Assembly: GCA_039105265.1 (NCBI GenBank)
Contig: JAPFFF010000004.1
Span: 2,480,001 to 2,544,000 of the forward strand
Reading direction: 5' to 3'
Origin: Tritrichomonas musculus
Lineage: Eukaryota > Parabasalia > Tritrichomonadida > Tritrichomonadidae
Length of the DNA: 64,000 bases
In this document: positions 28,659-36,768 of the stretch, piece by piece
How positions within the stretch are numbered: the stretch's first letter is position 1
How the letters are laid out: every line of letters starts with the position of its first letter
Position numbers and translations under genes: made by a program
The notes under the pieces: generated by a model
What the model was told of the DNA's origin: nothing
Databases searched by the model: none
Seen by the model: only the letters and a program-made list of their open reading frames with translations

Positions 28659-31109
28659 ATGAACAGCGAAGAAGAAGCCAGATTATTCGAACTCGACTTC
28701 CACACTCGTAAAGAGATTACTATAAACGATATTAGTTCGTATTCGATAACGATTCCGTTAAAGCACGTACAGCGCAAGAACGTTAAACCGGAAACGATGT
28801 TGTATAATCTCACAAAAACGATTAACTGGAACGATATATCCAATATAGATTTCACAGAAAGATCTACTAACAACCATAAACTTAATCCATTAAGTGATAG
28901 ATTCTACGACAACGTTATCTTCTATTACATGGTTCCAATAGATCCGCATAACAAGAACAAGAACGATTATCTATCGAAGTACCTCGCAGAACACACATCT
29001 AAGATTAAACGAATATTAGTGTCCCATGATATTAATGTTAACAAACGATATATAAAACCAACGTATAGTAGCAAAGAAGGTGAATACTATAAACAGTACA
29101 TTAAAGTCGCATTACCAGCGATTCCAGTTAACGATGTATTCGCATTAATTACTAGCGAAGAAGCTATTAAATCCTTTAACGATGAAGGTATCTACATTAA
29201 CGATATCGACTTCACCCAAGATTTCGCTGGTGTTATTAACAAAGAAGAGGTGATCCAGTATCTAATAGACAATAACGATTATGTTATGGAAGGTTCCAAT
29301 AACGATAGAGACTACGTAATTATGGATAACGACAAACTAGTTGGTAAGAATTGCTTAACCTTCATCCATAACACAGAACACGGCAGAGTTAGATACAAAT
29401 TCTATAACAAGTTCGTCCAATCTATCGAGAGTCCATCCGTTAGAGGTAAGATCGGATCACATATAGCGGATTGGTTATACAATCCAGATGAGCAGTTACG
29501 GAACAGCATTAACGATAGTTTGGATACAGGTTTGTTACGATTGGAGATAACGTTCTATATAAACAACAATGCTGTTAGTGAAGAGTATATCCATAACCAT
29601 CTTAACTATCTCACTGAACTACTTCCACAAGAGTTAATCTATCACAATCCCATTAACAACCAATGGAAGTCCGTATTAAACAAATTAGAATATAACTTAC
29701 TCGTCGTCGATTTAGATAACAAAATAGCACTGTTCTCATACTTCGTTAACGACATTACCGGCAAGGTAAATGGATTCTACTTGTACAACATTACCGATAA
29801 TTACATAAACAATGTACTTAAACTATTTAGCTTTAATCTTCCAATACTAGTAGTTACATGTAAGCGAGATGGGGAAGAGTTAATAATAAGAGAACACTGT
29901 TACGAGAAGGTTCTCGTACCGAATATTACTAAACGATTCGAATTAGATGAGCTCGTAACATACTTAACTAATGGTAATAAACGATTCGCTCCAATATATA
30001 AGTTAGATGAGCTTAATACACCCATCTTAGAAGATAATTCGATAACGAAATTTAGAGTAATTAATTCCAAAAATATATCTATCCTAAAGACTGAGAACGT
30101 ACCAATTAAGTTTATCGACTCCACAGTCTATTTTATTCTCACCGAAATGAGAAACACTATAGAACAACAATATTTGAAAGAGTTAGAAGATGAGAAGATG
30201 TTTATGAAGAAACATGATGATACGATTAAGACTATTAAAGCAGATAACAAGAAAGTAGATGCTGTCGTACAAGAGGTTAACGATGAAGGTGTTAAACTAC
30301 AAGAAGATGTACAAGCAGCTAAGCAGTTACGTATGCAACTATGTAATTACTTAGTAACAGAGTTAATGAAACCGAAAACGTATTATAAGAGATTGTTAGA
30401 CATGGAAGATAACGTTAAGATGTACGTGTATGGATTTCGGGATATATCTACCAAGTGTCGGACGCGATATTTATTAGCAGTTAGTCCAGATTATAGATTA
30501 ACAACATCGACTCCATTATTGTTATATCCAACAGATCGAGAACTTAAAGACTTCATATATAATCGCGGAGGTATAGATCGATCTTCTTCATTATATGGAG
30601 AATGGTATATGATAGATGAGACCAATAAGATCTGTGGCAGAGATACTGGATTATGGTGCTTCATTATCGAGAAACATGGCACAGCATATAAGAAATGTAA
30701 GAACCTACAACCTGTAATAGATATTATCGAAGCATTCGACGATTACCGTGAAGAAGATAAAGGTGATGATGAAGTATATGAGAACTCTACTATCGATGTA
30801 GAAGGTAGTATAGAGAATTGGAAAGCATACAAAGATGAGTTCTTTAAGCACAAATACATTAATAGTAATAAGCTCCGGAAGATCGATGAGATAGTTAAAG
30901 AAGCTGATGTAGTCGAGATACTAGACTGTTATGGATGGAAGTGTACTAACTTACTTAAATGTCGAATTAACGATAATATCATCGAATGTAAGTCCAATAA
31001 GTGGATGGATGATATATTGAAAGATCGAGTGAGTGTGTTTAAGGTCGTTACCAGTATTGAGAAGAGACATCCTGTTGCGAAACGAAAACTAGTATCATTC
31101 GTGTTATAA
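28659..31109 (+). CDS. Replication-initiator-like protein, 816 aa
   Basis: An intact ATG-started frame. Residues 180-300 carry a run of segments that recall plasmid and phage replication initiators: IDFTQDFAGVINKEEV (183-198), VGKNCLTF (228-235), GRVRYKFYNKFVQSIES (242-258), IGSHIADW (265-272) and GLLRLEITFY (291-300). The order 'D-x-T-x-D-F-A-G ... Y-N-K-F ... L-x-R-L-E-I-T' is typical of Rep proteins that nick or bind an origin. I could not identify a clean HUH motif (the only H-x-H is HNH at 312-314), so the catalytic class is open. Residues 510-580 are a coiled coil. The C-terminal third is unassigned. It lies about 380 bp inside the left end and is read toward the central palindrome. No signal peptide or membrane span. 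Confidence 0.55.
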   Translation: MNSEEEARLFELDFHTRKEITINDISSYSITIPLKHVQRKNVKPETMLYNLTKTINWNDISNIDFTERSTNNHKLNPLSDRFYDNVIFYYMVPIDPHNKNKNDYLSKYLAEHTSKIKRILVSHDINVNKRYIKPTYSSKEGEYYKQYIKVALPAIPVNDVFALITSEEAIKSFNDEGIYINDIDFTQDFAGVINKEEVIQYLIDNNDYVMEGSNNDRDYVIMDNDKLVGKNCLTFIHNTEHGRVRYKFYNKFVQSIESPSVRGKIGSHIADWLYNPDEQLRNSINDSLDTGLLRLEITFYINNNAVSEEYIHNHLNYLTELLPQELIYHNPINNQWKSVLNKLEYNLLVVDLDNKIALFSYFVNDITGKVNGFYLYNITDNYINNVLKLFSFNLPILVVTCKRDGEELIIREHCYEKVLVPNITKRFELDELVTYLTNGNKRFAPIYKLDELNTPILEDNSITKFRVINSKNISILKTENVPIKFIDSTVYFILTEMRNTIEQQYLKELEDEKMFMKKHDDTIKTIKADNKKVDAVVQEVNDEGVKLQEDVQAAKQLRMQLCNYLVTELMKPKTYYKRLLDMEDNVKMYVYGFRDISTKCRTRYLLAVSPDYRLTTSTPLLLYPTDRELKDFIYNRGGIDRSSSLYGEWYMIDETNKICGRDTGLWCFIIEKHGTAYKKCKNLQPVIDIIEAFDDYREEDKGDDEVYENSTIDVEGSIENWKAYKDEFFKHKYINSNKLRKIDEIVKEADVVEILDCYGWKCTNLLKCRINDNIIECKSNKWMDDILKDRVSVFKVVTSIEKRHPVAKRKLVSFVL

Positions 31110-31390
31110 ATGTAATGTTTATACCATATATTAAAGATTATAACGTTATTTTTGGGGATCGGGAATGTGTAATGAAATTCGAATATAAATCTCGACGTAA
31201 AGACCAAAAAGACTAAGACATGAACCCTAAAAAATATAGCTCATTTCGAGCAAAAACCAACCGTCTACGTGGGATGCGTCATGCATTCGATATGAGATGA
31301 TACGTACCCGGGATGATACCACCCCATAAAGAGAAACACTGCATCCACTATGGCTGGGGAAAGAACAAATCTTTCATTACAAGAGGATTA

Positions 31391-31406
31391 CATTTGTCGA
31401 CAAATG
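31391..31406. promoter_or_regulatory. 16-bp perfect palindrome, left arm
   Basis: CATTTGTCGACAAATG, centred on a SalI-type GTCGAC. It is kept exactly in the other arm at 33863-33878 and flanked there by the same GAGGATTA and TTCTGTGT words. A dimeric protein-binding site (repressor or origin binder) is the simplest reading. Confidence 0.5.
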
Positions 31407-31514
31407 CTTCTGTGTTATCGATATCATAAGCAATAGCTTACCACAAGGTGTTTAGTTCGCTAGGGCTCTATCACAAATATGATACAAAATAACACAGAAA
31501 ATCTGTACCGCTGA

Positions 31515-31577
31515 GAATCGAACTTGCACCTGCAACCGAAGTCCGGAGATGCACTTCATGATCCAACAACTATACCA
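31515..31577 (-). ncRNA. 63-nt tRNA-like block, left copy
   Basis: On the minus strand the block starts TGGTATAGTTGTTGGATC and ends GCAAGTTCGATTC. The left context adds TAGCGCTAA before TGG, so together they resemble the A box (TRGYNNARNNGG) and B box (GTTCRANNC) of RNA polymerase III tRNA genes at the right spacing. A 5-bp stem GAAGT/ACTTC encloses a 10-nt loop where an anticodon arm would be, longer than the normal 7. I could not close a good acceptor or T stem. It is thus tRNA-derived or tRNA-mimicking, not a proven tRNA. The identical copy in the other arm points to selection or recent gene conversion. Confidence 0.5.
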
Positions 31578-31656
31578 GTTAGCGCTAACATTTATTAGGT
31601 TCGGATTACATATTTAATACGTGCATTGTGAATATAGTATTGTTTTTGTGTAAGAA

Positions 31657-32046
31657 ATGTGTAAGTTTGTTTACATAGAAATGAGTATGAGTAAGAATAC
31701 AACACAACCAACTCTCGAAGAATTGTACACTACCGATCACTTATCAGTACTTAAACGAGCTATCACCGAGTTAACAACTAAACAAGACTACAAAACACTT
31801 AACACTCTGTTCCGTCGTAATCCGAATGCTAGTAAGTTCGATACTAGATCCTTAAATGAAGATATACCCCAAAAGAATAAACGATTCACGAAACGTAATG
31901 GTAAGCTCTGCAATGTATCACGAACAGTTCCACGAAAGAGTACCGAACCAGAAGAGAGTGACACATATACATATAAGTCCAGATACTACGATCCACACAC
32001 CAAATTGTTATCGACAATAATAGAGATAACATTATCGGATATATGA
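31657..32046 (+). CDS. Small gene A, copy 1, 129 aa
   Basis: Begins MCKFVYIEMSMSKNT; an inner ATG (MSMSKNT) is the likelier start since copy 2 shows MSKNKNT there. The conserved core is TLEELYTTDHLSVLKRAITE, then LTTKQDYKTLNTLFRRNPNA, SKFDTRSLNEDIP, KRFTKRNGKLCNVSRTVPR and YTYKSRYYDPHTK. It is basic, helical in the first half and strand-like in the second, and could bind nucleic acid. It has no known family. It is paralogous to 33231-33656 (minus) and more distantly to 34062-34298 (minus). The C-terminal 15 residues differ from copy 2 because the arms' similarity ends there. Confidence 0.6.
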   Translation: MCKFVYIEMSMSKNTTQPTLEELYTTDHLSVLKRAITELTTKQDYKTLNTLFRRNPNASKFDTRSLNEDIPQKNKRFTKRNGKLCNVSRTVPRKSTEPEESDTYTYKSRYYDPHTKLLSTIIEITLSDI

Positions 32047-32151
32047 ACGAATACATTAACACTTACATTATCGACGATATTAACCAATACATTATCGAAT
32101 ATATGAACGAATACATTAACACTTACATTATCGACGACATTAACCAATACC
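32041..32151. repeat. 60-bp tandem duplication
   Basis: ATATGAACGAATACATTAAC and the following 40 bases occur twice head to tail (32041-32100 and 32101-32151, the second cut short). The frame through it reads MNEYINTYIIDDINQYIIEY twice. It lies just past the end of the left arm. Confidence 0.8.
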
Positions 32152-32230
32152 AACTTTACCGACTTTTATCGAGTTTCACATGCGAATTCAATACTGGCGA
32201 ATCTAGTTTTGGTATCGTCGATTAATATCT

Positions 32231-32253
32231 CTGTGTGTGTGTGTGTGTGTGTG
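32231..32253. repeat. (TG)n microsatellite
   Basis: About 11 TG units. TG runs are rare in this AT-rich window. It lies near the centre of the element's palindrome. Confidence 0.85.
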
Positions 32254-32284
32254 ATGAGATGATATCGAGTGACTTGTTATTAAT

Positions 32285-33200
32285 CGAATCTGATGCGGAT
32301 ATAGATGATCCATTATCGATTGAAACCGTATAGTTGGATCCGTTCATGGTTCATTTGTTAATGATCCGTTAAGAGATGATCACAGACGCTTCGTTATCGA
32401 TCAGAACCATCATCAAATCACTCTCAAAGTTAACTAGTTAGATCTCACTAGATATCTAACGGTAAATCTAACTATGCGATTTTGATCCAAAAATAAGCCT
32501 TTTTCAGTCGAATCTGATGCGAATATAGATGATCCGATATCGATGCTGTTATCGTCCAACTGTTAGTGATCGATTGATGACGAATGAGTTGATATGTTGA
32601 TGTTGATGATGATTGAGTTGATATGTCGATTGTGATGATACTGTTGTTGATGATGAATGAATCGATATGTTGATGATGAATGAGTTGATGATGATTCTGT
32701 TGATGATACTGTTGTTGATCGATGTTGCTGTTGTTGTTGATCGATGCTGCTGTTGTTGTTAATGAATCGATATGTTGATGATACTGTTGATGATGATCGA
32801 TTGATGAGGATGATGTTGATGATGATCGTGATGAATGAGTTGATGAGGATTGATGTGTTGATGAACGATGAATGAATGAATCGATTGTTGATGATACTGT
32901 TGATGTTGATCGATTGATGATGAATGAATAGATTGATGATGATAATCCTGTTGTTGATGACCATGATGATGACACTGTTGTTGATGATCATGAGTGATCC
33001 TGTTGATGACGATTGAGTTGTTGATAATGATCGAATGCATGACGATTGAGTTGATCGATTGATGATGATCGATTGATGATCGTGATGACGATTGTTGATG
33101 ATGATTGAGTTGTTGATCGTGATGACGACTGTTGTTGATGTGTTCATGATGGTCCTGTTGATGATGATCGATTGATGATGTTCGACTGTTACCGATCAAA
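32285..33200. repeat. Low-complexity TGATGA-rich centre of the element
   Basis: The stretch 32560-33190 is built from TGATGATG, TGTTGATGA, GATCGATTGATGA and similar words in no fixed period, so all three minus-strand frames stay open (S/T-, H/Q/N- and I/N-rich) and none is likely a gene. Just left of it, CGAATCTGATGC(G)GATATAGATGATCC occurs twice as a direct repeat (32286 and 32513). It sits at the symmetry axis between the two arms, where an origin or telomere-like junction would be expected. Confidence 0.7.
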
Positions 33201-33230
33201 AATAGATATGTTACCAATGGAGTGATTCAC

Positions 33231-33656
33231 TTAGTATTTGGATTGTATTCTAGTGACATACTTAAACGATTTGGTGTGTGGATCGTAGTATCTGGACTTG
33301 TATGTGTATGTGTCACTCTCTTCTGGTTTGGTGGTACTCTGTCGTGGAACTGTTCGTGATACATTACAGAGTTTGCCATTACGTTTGGTGAATCGTTTTG
33401 TCGATTGTGGTATATCTTCATTAAGTGTTCTACTGTCGAACTTACTAGCATTTGGATTACGACGAAACAGGGTGTTGAGGGTCTTATAATCTTGTTTGGT
33501 TGTTAACTCGGTGATAGCTCGTTTAAGTACTGATAAGTCATCGGTAGTGTATAACTCTTCGAGAGTTGGTTGTCCATTGTATGGAGTTTGCTTTGCAAAT
33601 GATGTATTCTTGTTCTTACTCATTTCTATGTAATTAAACTTACACAGATAACGCAT
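33231..33656 (-). CDS. Small gene A, copy 2, 141 aa
   Basis: Mirror copy of 31657-32046. It has MSKNKNTSFAKQTPYNGQ before the shared core TLEELYTTDDLSVLKRAITE and continues with the same RRNPNASKFD, KRFTKRNGKLCNVSRTVPRQ and YKSRYYDPHTK segments. The two cores are nearly identical at protein level although the surrounding arm DNA has diverged more, which suggests that the protein is under selection. Transcribed toward the centre, like copy 1. Confidence 0.6.
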   Translation of the reverse strand: MRYLCKFNYIEMSKNKNTSFAKQTPYNGQPTLEELYTTDDLSVLKRAITELTTKQDYKTLNTLFRRNPNASKFDSRTLNEDIPQSTKRFTKRNGKLCNVSRTVPRQSTTKPEESDTYTYKSRYYDPHTKSFKYVTRIQSKY

Positions 33657-33693
33657 AAATGTTAATTTCGATACTATAATTAGCTAGCTGTGT

Positions 33694-33756
33694 TGGTATA
33701 GTTGTTGGATCATGAAGTGCATCTCCGGACTTCGGTTGCAGGTGCAAGTTCGATTC
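33694..33756 (+). ncRNA. 63-nt tRNA-like block, right copy
   Basis: Identical base for base to the left copy (31515-31577, opposite strand). The context differs: the 5' side is CTAGCTGTGT instead of TAGCGCTAAC, and the 3' side GCTACCATACCA could pair with TGGTATAG at the block's own start. That the 63 nt are unchanged while both flanks differ delimits the functional unit. Confidence 0.5.
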
Positions 33757-33862
33757 GCTACCATACCACTTTTCTGTGTAATTTATATCATATTTGTGAT
33801 AGAACCCTAGCGAACTAAACACCTTGTGTAAACTATTACTTGTGGTATAGATTACACAGAAA

Positions 33863-33878
33863 CATTTGTCGACAAATG
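33863..33878. promoter_or_regulatory. 16-bp perfect palindrome, right arm
   Basis: CATTTGTCGACAAATG, identical to 31391-31406. Both copies lie outside the tRNA-like block on the side facing the large gene of that half. Confidence 0.5.
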
Positions 33879-34061
33879 TAATCCTCGTAATGAACGTGTT
33901 AAATCACGTTCCCCAACTATAGTAGATGCATATTGTTTCTCTTTATAAAGGATTGGATGTACGATCCCGGGTTAGTATGTTCATCTCTTATATCGAATGC
34001 ATGACGCATCTACTATAGTTGGTTTTTGCCAAAAAAATCATCTTTTTGGTCTCATCATGTC

Positions 34062-34298
34062 TTAGTCTTTACGTCGAGGTCTGGTCTCGAACTTCATTAC
34101 ACCTTTTCGTTTAGTGAAGTGTTTATCATCACATGGTATCTCTTCATTAAGTTCACGAGTATTAAATTTCCATGTATTTGGATTACGACGTAACAATGTA
34201 TTCACTGTCTTATAGTCTTTGGATTCGATAAGTCTAGCGAGTTCATGCTTCAACTTGTTCATATCATCACATGCGAATAGTTCTGTTAATGCGGTCAT
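34062..34298 (-). CDS. Small gene C, distant paralog of gene A, 78 aa
   Basis: MTALTELFACDDMNKLKHEL... aligns with gene A through ELFACDDMNKLKHELARLIE, SKDYKTVNTLLRRNPNTWKF and NTRELNEEIP, so it is the same small family shortened at the C-terminus (GVMKFETRPRRKD). It starts 40 bp downstream of the helicase stop and could share its transcript. The left arm keeps only the last dozen or so codons of its counterpart, around 31167-31215, so the left half has lost this gene or never had the rest. Confidence 0.55.
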   Translation of the reverse strand: MTALTELFACDDMNKLKHELARLIESKDYKTVNTLLRRNPNTWKFNTRELNEEIPCDDKHFTKRKGVMKFETRPRRKD

Positions 34299-34337
34299 TT
34301 AAGTTCGAGAAAAATACAAAGGAATCACATCGTCGAT

Positions 34338-36314
34338 TCACTTCTTAACCAATTTATACACTCGACCTCGTTTACCGTTAACTCTGTTATATCTCATATT
34401 AACTTCATACCCATCTGGTATTGTCTTAATATCGATTCCATAATAGTTGTATAGATCTCTTTTGGTAGTAAATTCTATATTAACGATAGGTTCATTAACG
34501 ACATGTTCATCAACGATAGGTTCATTAACGACATGCTCATCAACGATAGGTTCATTAACGACATGTTCATCAACGATAGGTTCATTAACGACATGTTCAT
34601 CAACGATAGGTTCATTAACGACATGTTCATCCGCGGTAGGTTTATTAACGACATGTTCATCAACGATAGGTTCATTAACGACATGTTCATCAACAGATTC
34701 ATCATCATCAACTGGTTCGTCCGCGGTAGCGGAGTACGAAGTATCATTCTCTTCGAGAACTTCACTTTGTGAATCATCGTCATCAACAGCAGATTTACCG
34801 AATCGTACACGACCATACCCGCGTAATATATAATTCCAACCTGTTTTGCTCATACAATTCCATGCTCTATCACGCAGTTCGTTTAAGTATCTCTCATATC
34901 TGTTGTTCGGTATCGAGTACTTTCTCTTGTTCATGTGTTTACCATATCGAACATATACATATACATCCGAGTTTCGATTTCGGTTTCGACCTAGAAACTG
35001 TTTAACACTGGATACAGTATCGATATAGGTTTGGACGAATACAAATAGAATATTCTCTTTAATGGACTGTCCATTCTGGATGGATGAAGTAGATATAACA
35101 ACATCAACATCTTCATCGAACAAACCATCTTCATTCAACTTAATCTCTTTGGTATCACCTGTGTATAACGCAACCTTGTATCTATCTATCAGCATCTCTT
35201 TCAACAACTTACATTGTTTCTTATCTTCGATCTTCACTAATACTTTATCGTAGTTCATTCGCTTTGTATCGATTAAGTTAACTATCTCAGCTCGTTGTTC
35301 ATCAGCATCTGGTATCAACTTGTTAACGTATATATTTCGATTGTATCTCTTATCGATACATGGATTAACGATTATGTAATCTCTATAACACGCGAAGTGT
35401 TTAATATCGTCAGCAGTAGCACTTATCAACGCAACTCGATCGAACTCTTTAGTAATCTCAATCAATCCAATATGTTGTAGTAACATATGCGCTTCATCAA
35501 TCACTAGAAAGTAATCTAATCGTTGTTCGTTCATGTAATATTCTTCAATTAGATCACCTAGACATTTCGAAGCTGTGTTGTATGTAGTAATAATCACATT
35601 AACTTCATTGTGTACAGCTTTGTGAAACTCTTTAAACGCATTATCGTTAACACACAACCGAATGGAATTAACATACATATCATTCAACTTGGTATAGAAC
35701 TCTTCAGCGATATTCACTGTTGGAACTATAACCATAAACCTCTCTGTACTATGCGATGCAATCCATTTACGGATCGCTGTCGATTTACCAGAACCGATTG
35801 GAGCTTCACAGATGAACTTCTTAGTCCGGATTTGTTTAGTGATCTTACGTAAATCATACTTATCATGGTCTATGTAATAACAAGGAGAGTCATCAAAGTC
35901 GACATAACCGAGAAAGTTACCATTCTCATCATAACGTTCTATAATATCATCAACACAAAGTTTATGTTCACCATTAGTTAGGTGTTTAATCGATGTTTCA
36001 TCATCTAATGGATGGCCGTTCTTATCGAAGTAACCTTCACACTGTATAGTGTATAATCGTTCAGGGATCTCATCAAACATCTGCCATCGAATATATGACG
36101 GATCATGGACTTCTTCTGGTGTTGGTATTGGTTCGATTTGTTGTTTCAATGGATCTGCGTTAGCGAAAGCATCGTCAGCGTCAGGAACTGGATATCTATA
36201 ATCATCAACAGACTCATATTTTATATCTTCGTGTACGTAACTGTATAACATAGTGTTCAGTGTCATTGGTTTCAGTTGGATAAAATTTTCATGTAATTCA
36301 CATATCAAACCCAT
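34338..36314 (-). CDS. SF2 (DEAH-box) helicase of the replicon-like element, 658 aa
   Basis: Motifs in order: Walker A APIGSGKST (residues 171-179), IVPTVN (197-202, motif Ia region), TTYNTASK (243-250), DEAH in VIDEAHMLL (273-276), ISATADD (297-303, motif III), then VVISTSSIQNGQSIKEN (motif V region) and QFLGRNRNRN (motif VI). This is a complete SF2 core, of the kind seen in origin-binding helicases of DNA viruses and in plasmid-like elements. It should unwind DNA at the expense of ATP. The N-terminal 160 residues are unassigned. Near the C-terminus a 10-residue repeat, DEHVVNEPIV, is present about seven to eight times (DNA 34490-34700) before a final basic segment, VNMRYNRVNGKRGRVYKLVKK. 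Intact, ATG start. Confidence 0.75.
   Translation of the reverse strand: MGLICELHENFIQLKPMTLNTMLYSYVHEDIKYESVDDYRYPVPDADDAFANADPLKQQIEPIPTPEEVHDPSYIRWQMFDEIPERLYTIQCEGYFDKNGHPLDDETSIKHLTNGEHKLCVDDIIERYDENGNFLGYVDFDDSPCYYIDHDKYDLRKITKQIRTKKFICEAPIGSGKSTAIRKWIASHSTERFMVIVPTVNIAEEFYTKLNDMYVNSIRLCVNDNAFKEFHKAVHNEVNVIITTYNTASKCLGDLIEEYYMNEQRLDYFLVIDEAHMLLQHIGLIEITKEFDRVALISATADDIKHFACYRDYIIVNPCIDKRYNRNIYVNKLIPDADEQRAEIVNLIDTKRMNYDKVLVKIEDKKQCKLLKEMLIDRYKVALYTGDTKEIKLNEDGLFDEDVDVVISTSSIQNGQSIKENILFVFVQTYIDTVSSVKQFLGRNRNRNSDVYVYVRYGKHMNKRKYSIPNNRYERYLNELRDRAWNCMSKTGWNYILRGYGRVRFGKSAVDDDDSQSEVLEENDTSYSATADEPVDDDESVDEHVVNEPIVDEHVVNKPTADEHVVNEPIVDEHVVNEPIVDEHVVNEPIVDEHVVNEPIVDEHVVNEPIVNIEFTTKRDLYNYYGIDIKTIPDGYEVNMRYNRVNGKRGRVYKLVKK
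34490..34692. repeat. 30-bp coding tandem repeat in the helicase gene
   Basis: The unit GTTCATTAACGACATGTTCA plus TCAACGATAG repeats about seven times with two variant units (CCGCGGTAGGTT). It codes for the 10-residue DEHVVNEPIV repeats and contains the near-palindrome of ATG and CAT words, so it stays open in four frames. Copy number is likely to vary between copies of the element. Confidence 0.85.
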
Positions 36315-36705
36315 TGTTTATACATTTAGTCATTCATTATATGCTACAATAGTCATTCATTATCTGCCACTATTAGTTCTACTTTATTGGACACAATCTC
36401 GATAATGTCGTATATGAGTATAGCTATGGACTTGTTTAGAAACGGTTTCATATTAATATAGCCGATTTCGCCTATTATAATAGTTTATTTAGCCATTATT
36501 ATAGGTTATCGCTATTAGAATTGTCATATATAGACATATATCCATAGTCTTGTGCCACAAGTAGCACTAAATTAAATACCAAAACAGCTGATTTTGGGGG
36601 GTTTTCGTCAATTAAATTAGCTGTCACGCGACTGTGGCGGGTATATATACTAATTTGGTCGAGGATGACAAAAATGACAATTTTTGGTAGCCTGAATGAA
36701 TTAGA
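36315..36705. promoter_or_regulatory. Upstream region of the helicase gene
   Basis: About 0.39 kb between the helicase ATG and the right terminal hairpin. TAGTCATTCATTATATGC and TAGTCATTCATTATCTGC at 36329-36366 form an exact-start tandem pair right before the gene and may be initiator elements (they contain TCATTCATTA, close to the trichomonad TCA...TCATTA initiator). CTATTATAATAG-type words are also frequent. Nothing comparable occurs upstream of the initiator gene. Confidence 0.4.
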
Positions 36706-36768
36706 GTTAGGGGAGTGAGCGAAGCGAACGTGGGCGTAAGGTACGTAGTACCTGTAGCACCCCCTAAC
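36706..36768. repeat. Right terminal hairpin of the replicon-like element
   Basis: GTTAGGGG at 36706 pairs with CCCCTAAC ending at 36768. Inside it GCGAAGCG and GGTACGTAGTACC form two smaller hairpins, giving a cruciform-like or three-armed fold. The outer 15 bases match the left end inverted. Confidence 0.65.

Larger units (their letters stand above)
31167..32005. repeat. Left arm of the central inverted repeat
   Basis: This 839-bp segment matches 33269-34103 in inverted orientation with many substitutions. Shared blocks in order are: the end of small gene C (TCGACGTAAAGAC), GCATTCGATAT with CCCGGGAT, ATAAAGAGAAACA, GAGGATTA plus a 16-bp palindrome, CTAGCGAACTAAACACC on the opposite side, the 63-nt tRNA-like block, and small gene A. 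The mirror arrangement means each half of the element has the same layout around a different large gene. Confidence 0.85.
33269..34103. repeat. Right arm of the central inverted repeat
   Basis: Mirror of 31167-32005, 835 bp. It carries gene A copy 2, the identical 63-nt tRNA-like block, the 16-bp palindrome and the start of the similarity at the end of gene C. Lengths differ by only 4 bp although substitutions and small indels are frequent. Confidence 0.85.
28266..36768. mobile_element. 8.5-kb replicon-like element: initiator protein, SF2 helicase, mirrored centre
   Basis: The ends share an inverted repeat GTTAGNGGGTGCTAC (28266-28280 and, inverted, 36754-36768); the similarity continues outward for a few bases (AGTAG before GTTAG on both sides). 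Codon use and base composition inside are unlike the flanks: CGAT, AACGATA and TTACCGA-type words are common and long A/T runs are rare. Two large genes converge (initiator-like on plus, helicase on minus). Between them is a long imperfect palindrome with small genes and a tRNA-like block in each arm. No transposase or integrase is visible. A plasmid- or virus-derived element that replicates by its own initiator plus helicase is my inference. It looks whole for its two main genes. No capsid, polymerase or packaging gene was seen. Confidence 0.7.

Noticed and set aside
31505-31589. A genuine tRNA gene
   Set aside because: A and B boxes look right, but acceptor and T stems do not pair and the anticodon loop is 10 nt, so I call it tRNA-like only.
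32472-33217. Three overlapping long minus-strand frames rich in S/T, H/Q and I/N
   Set aside because: They all arise from the TGATGA-type low-complexity DNA; each frame is equally open and has no domain or sensible composition.
28659-36314. Calling the initiator/helicase element a Helitron
   Set aside because: The helicase is SF2 DEAH-type and separate, the ends are inverted repeats with hairpins, and I found no clean HUH motif.
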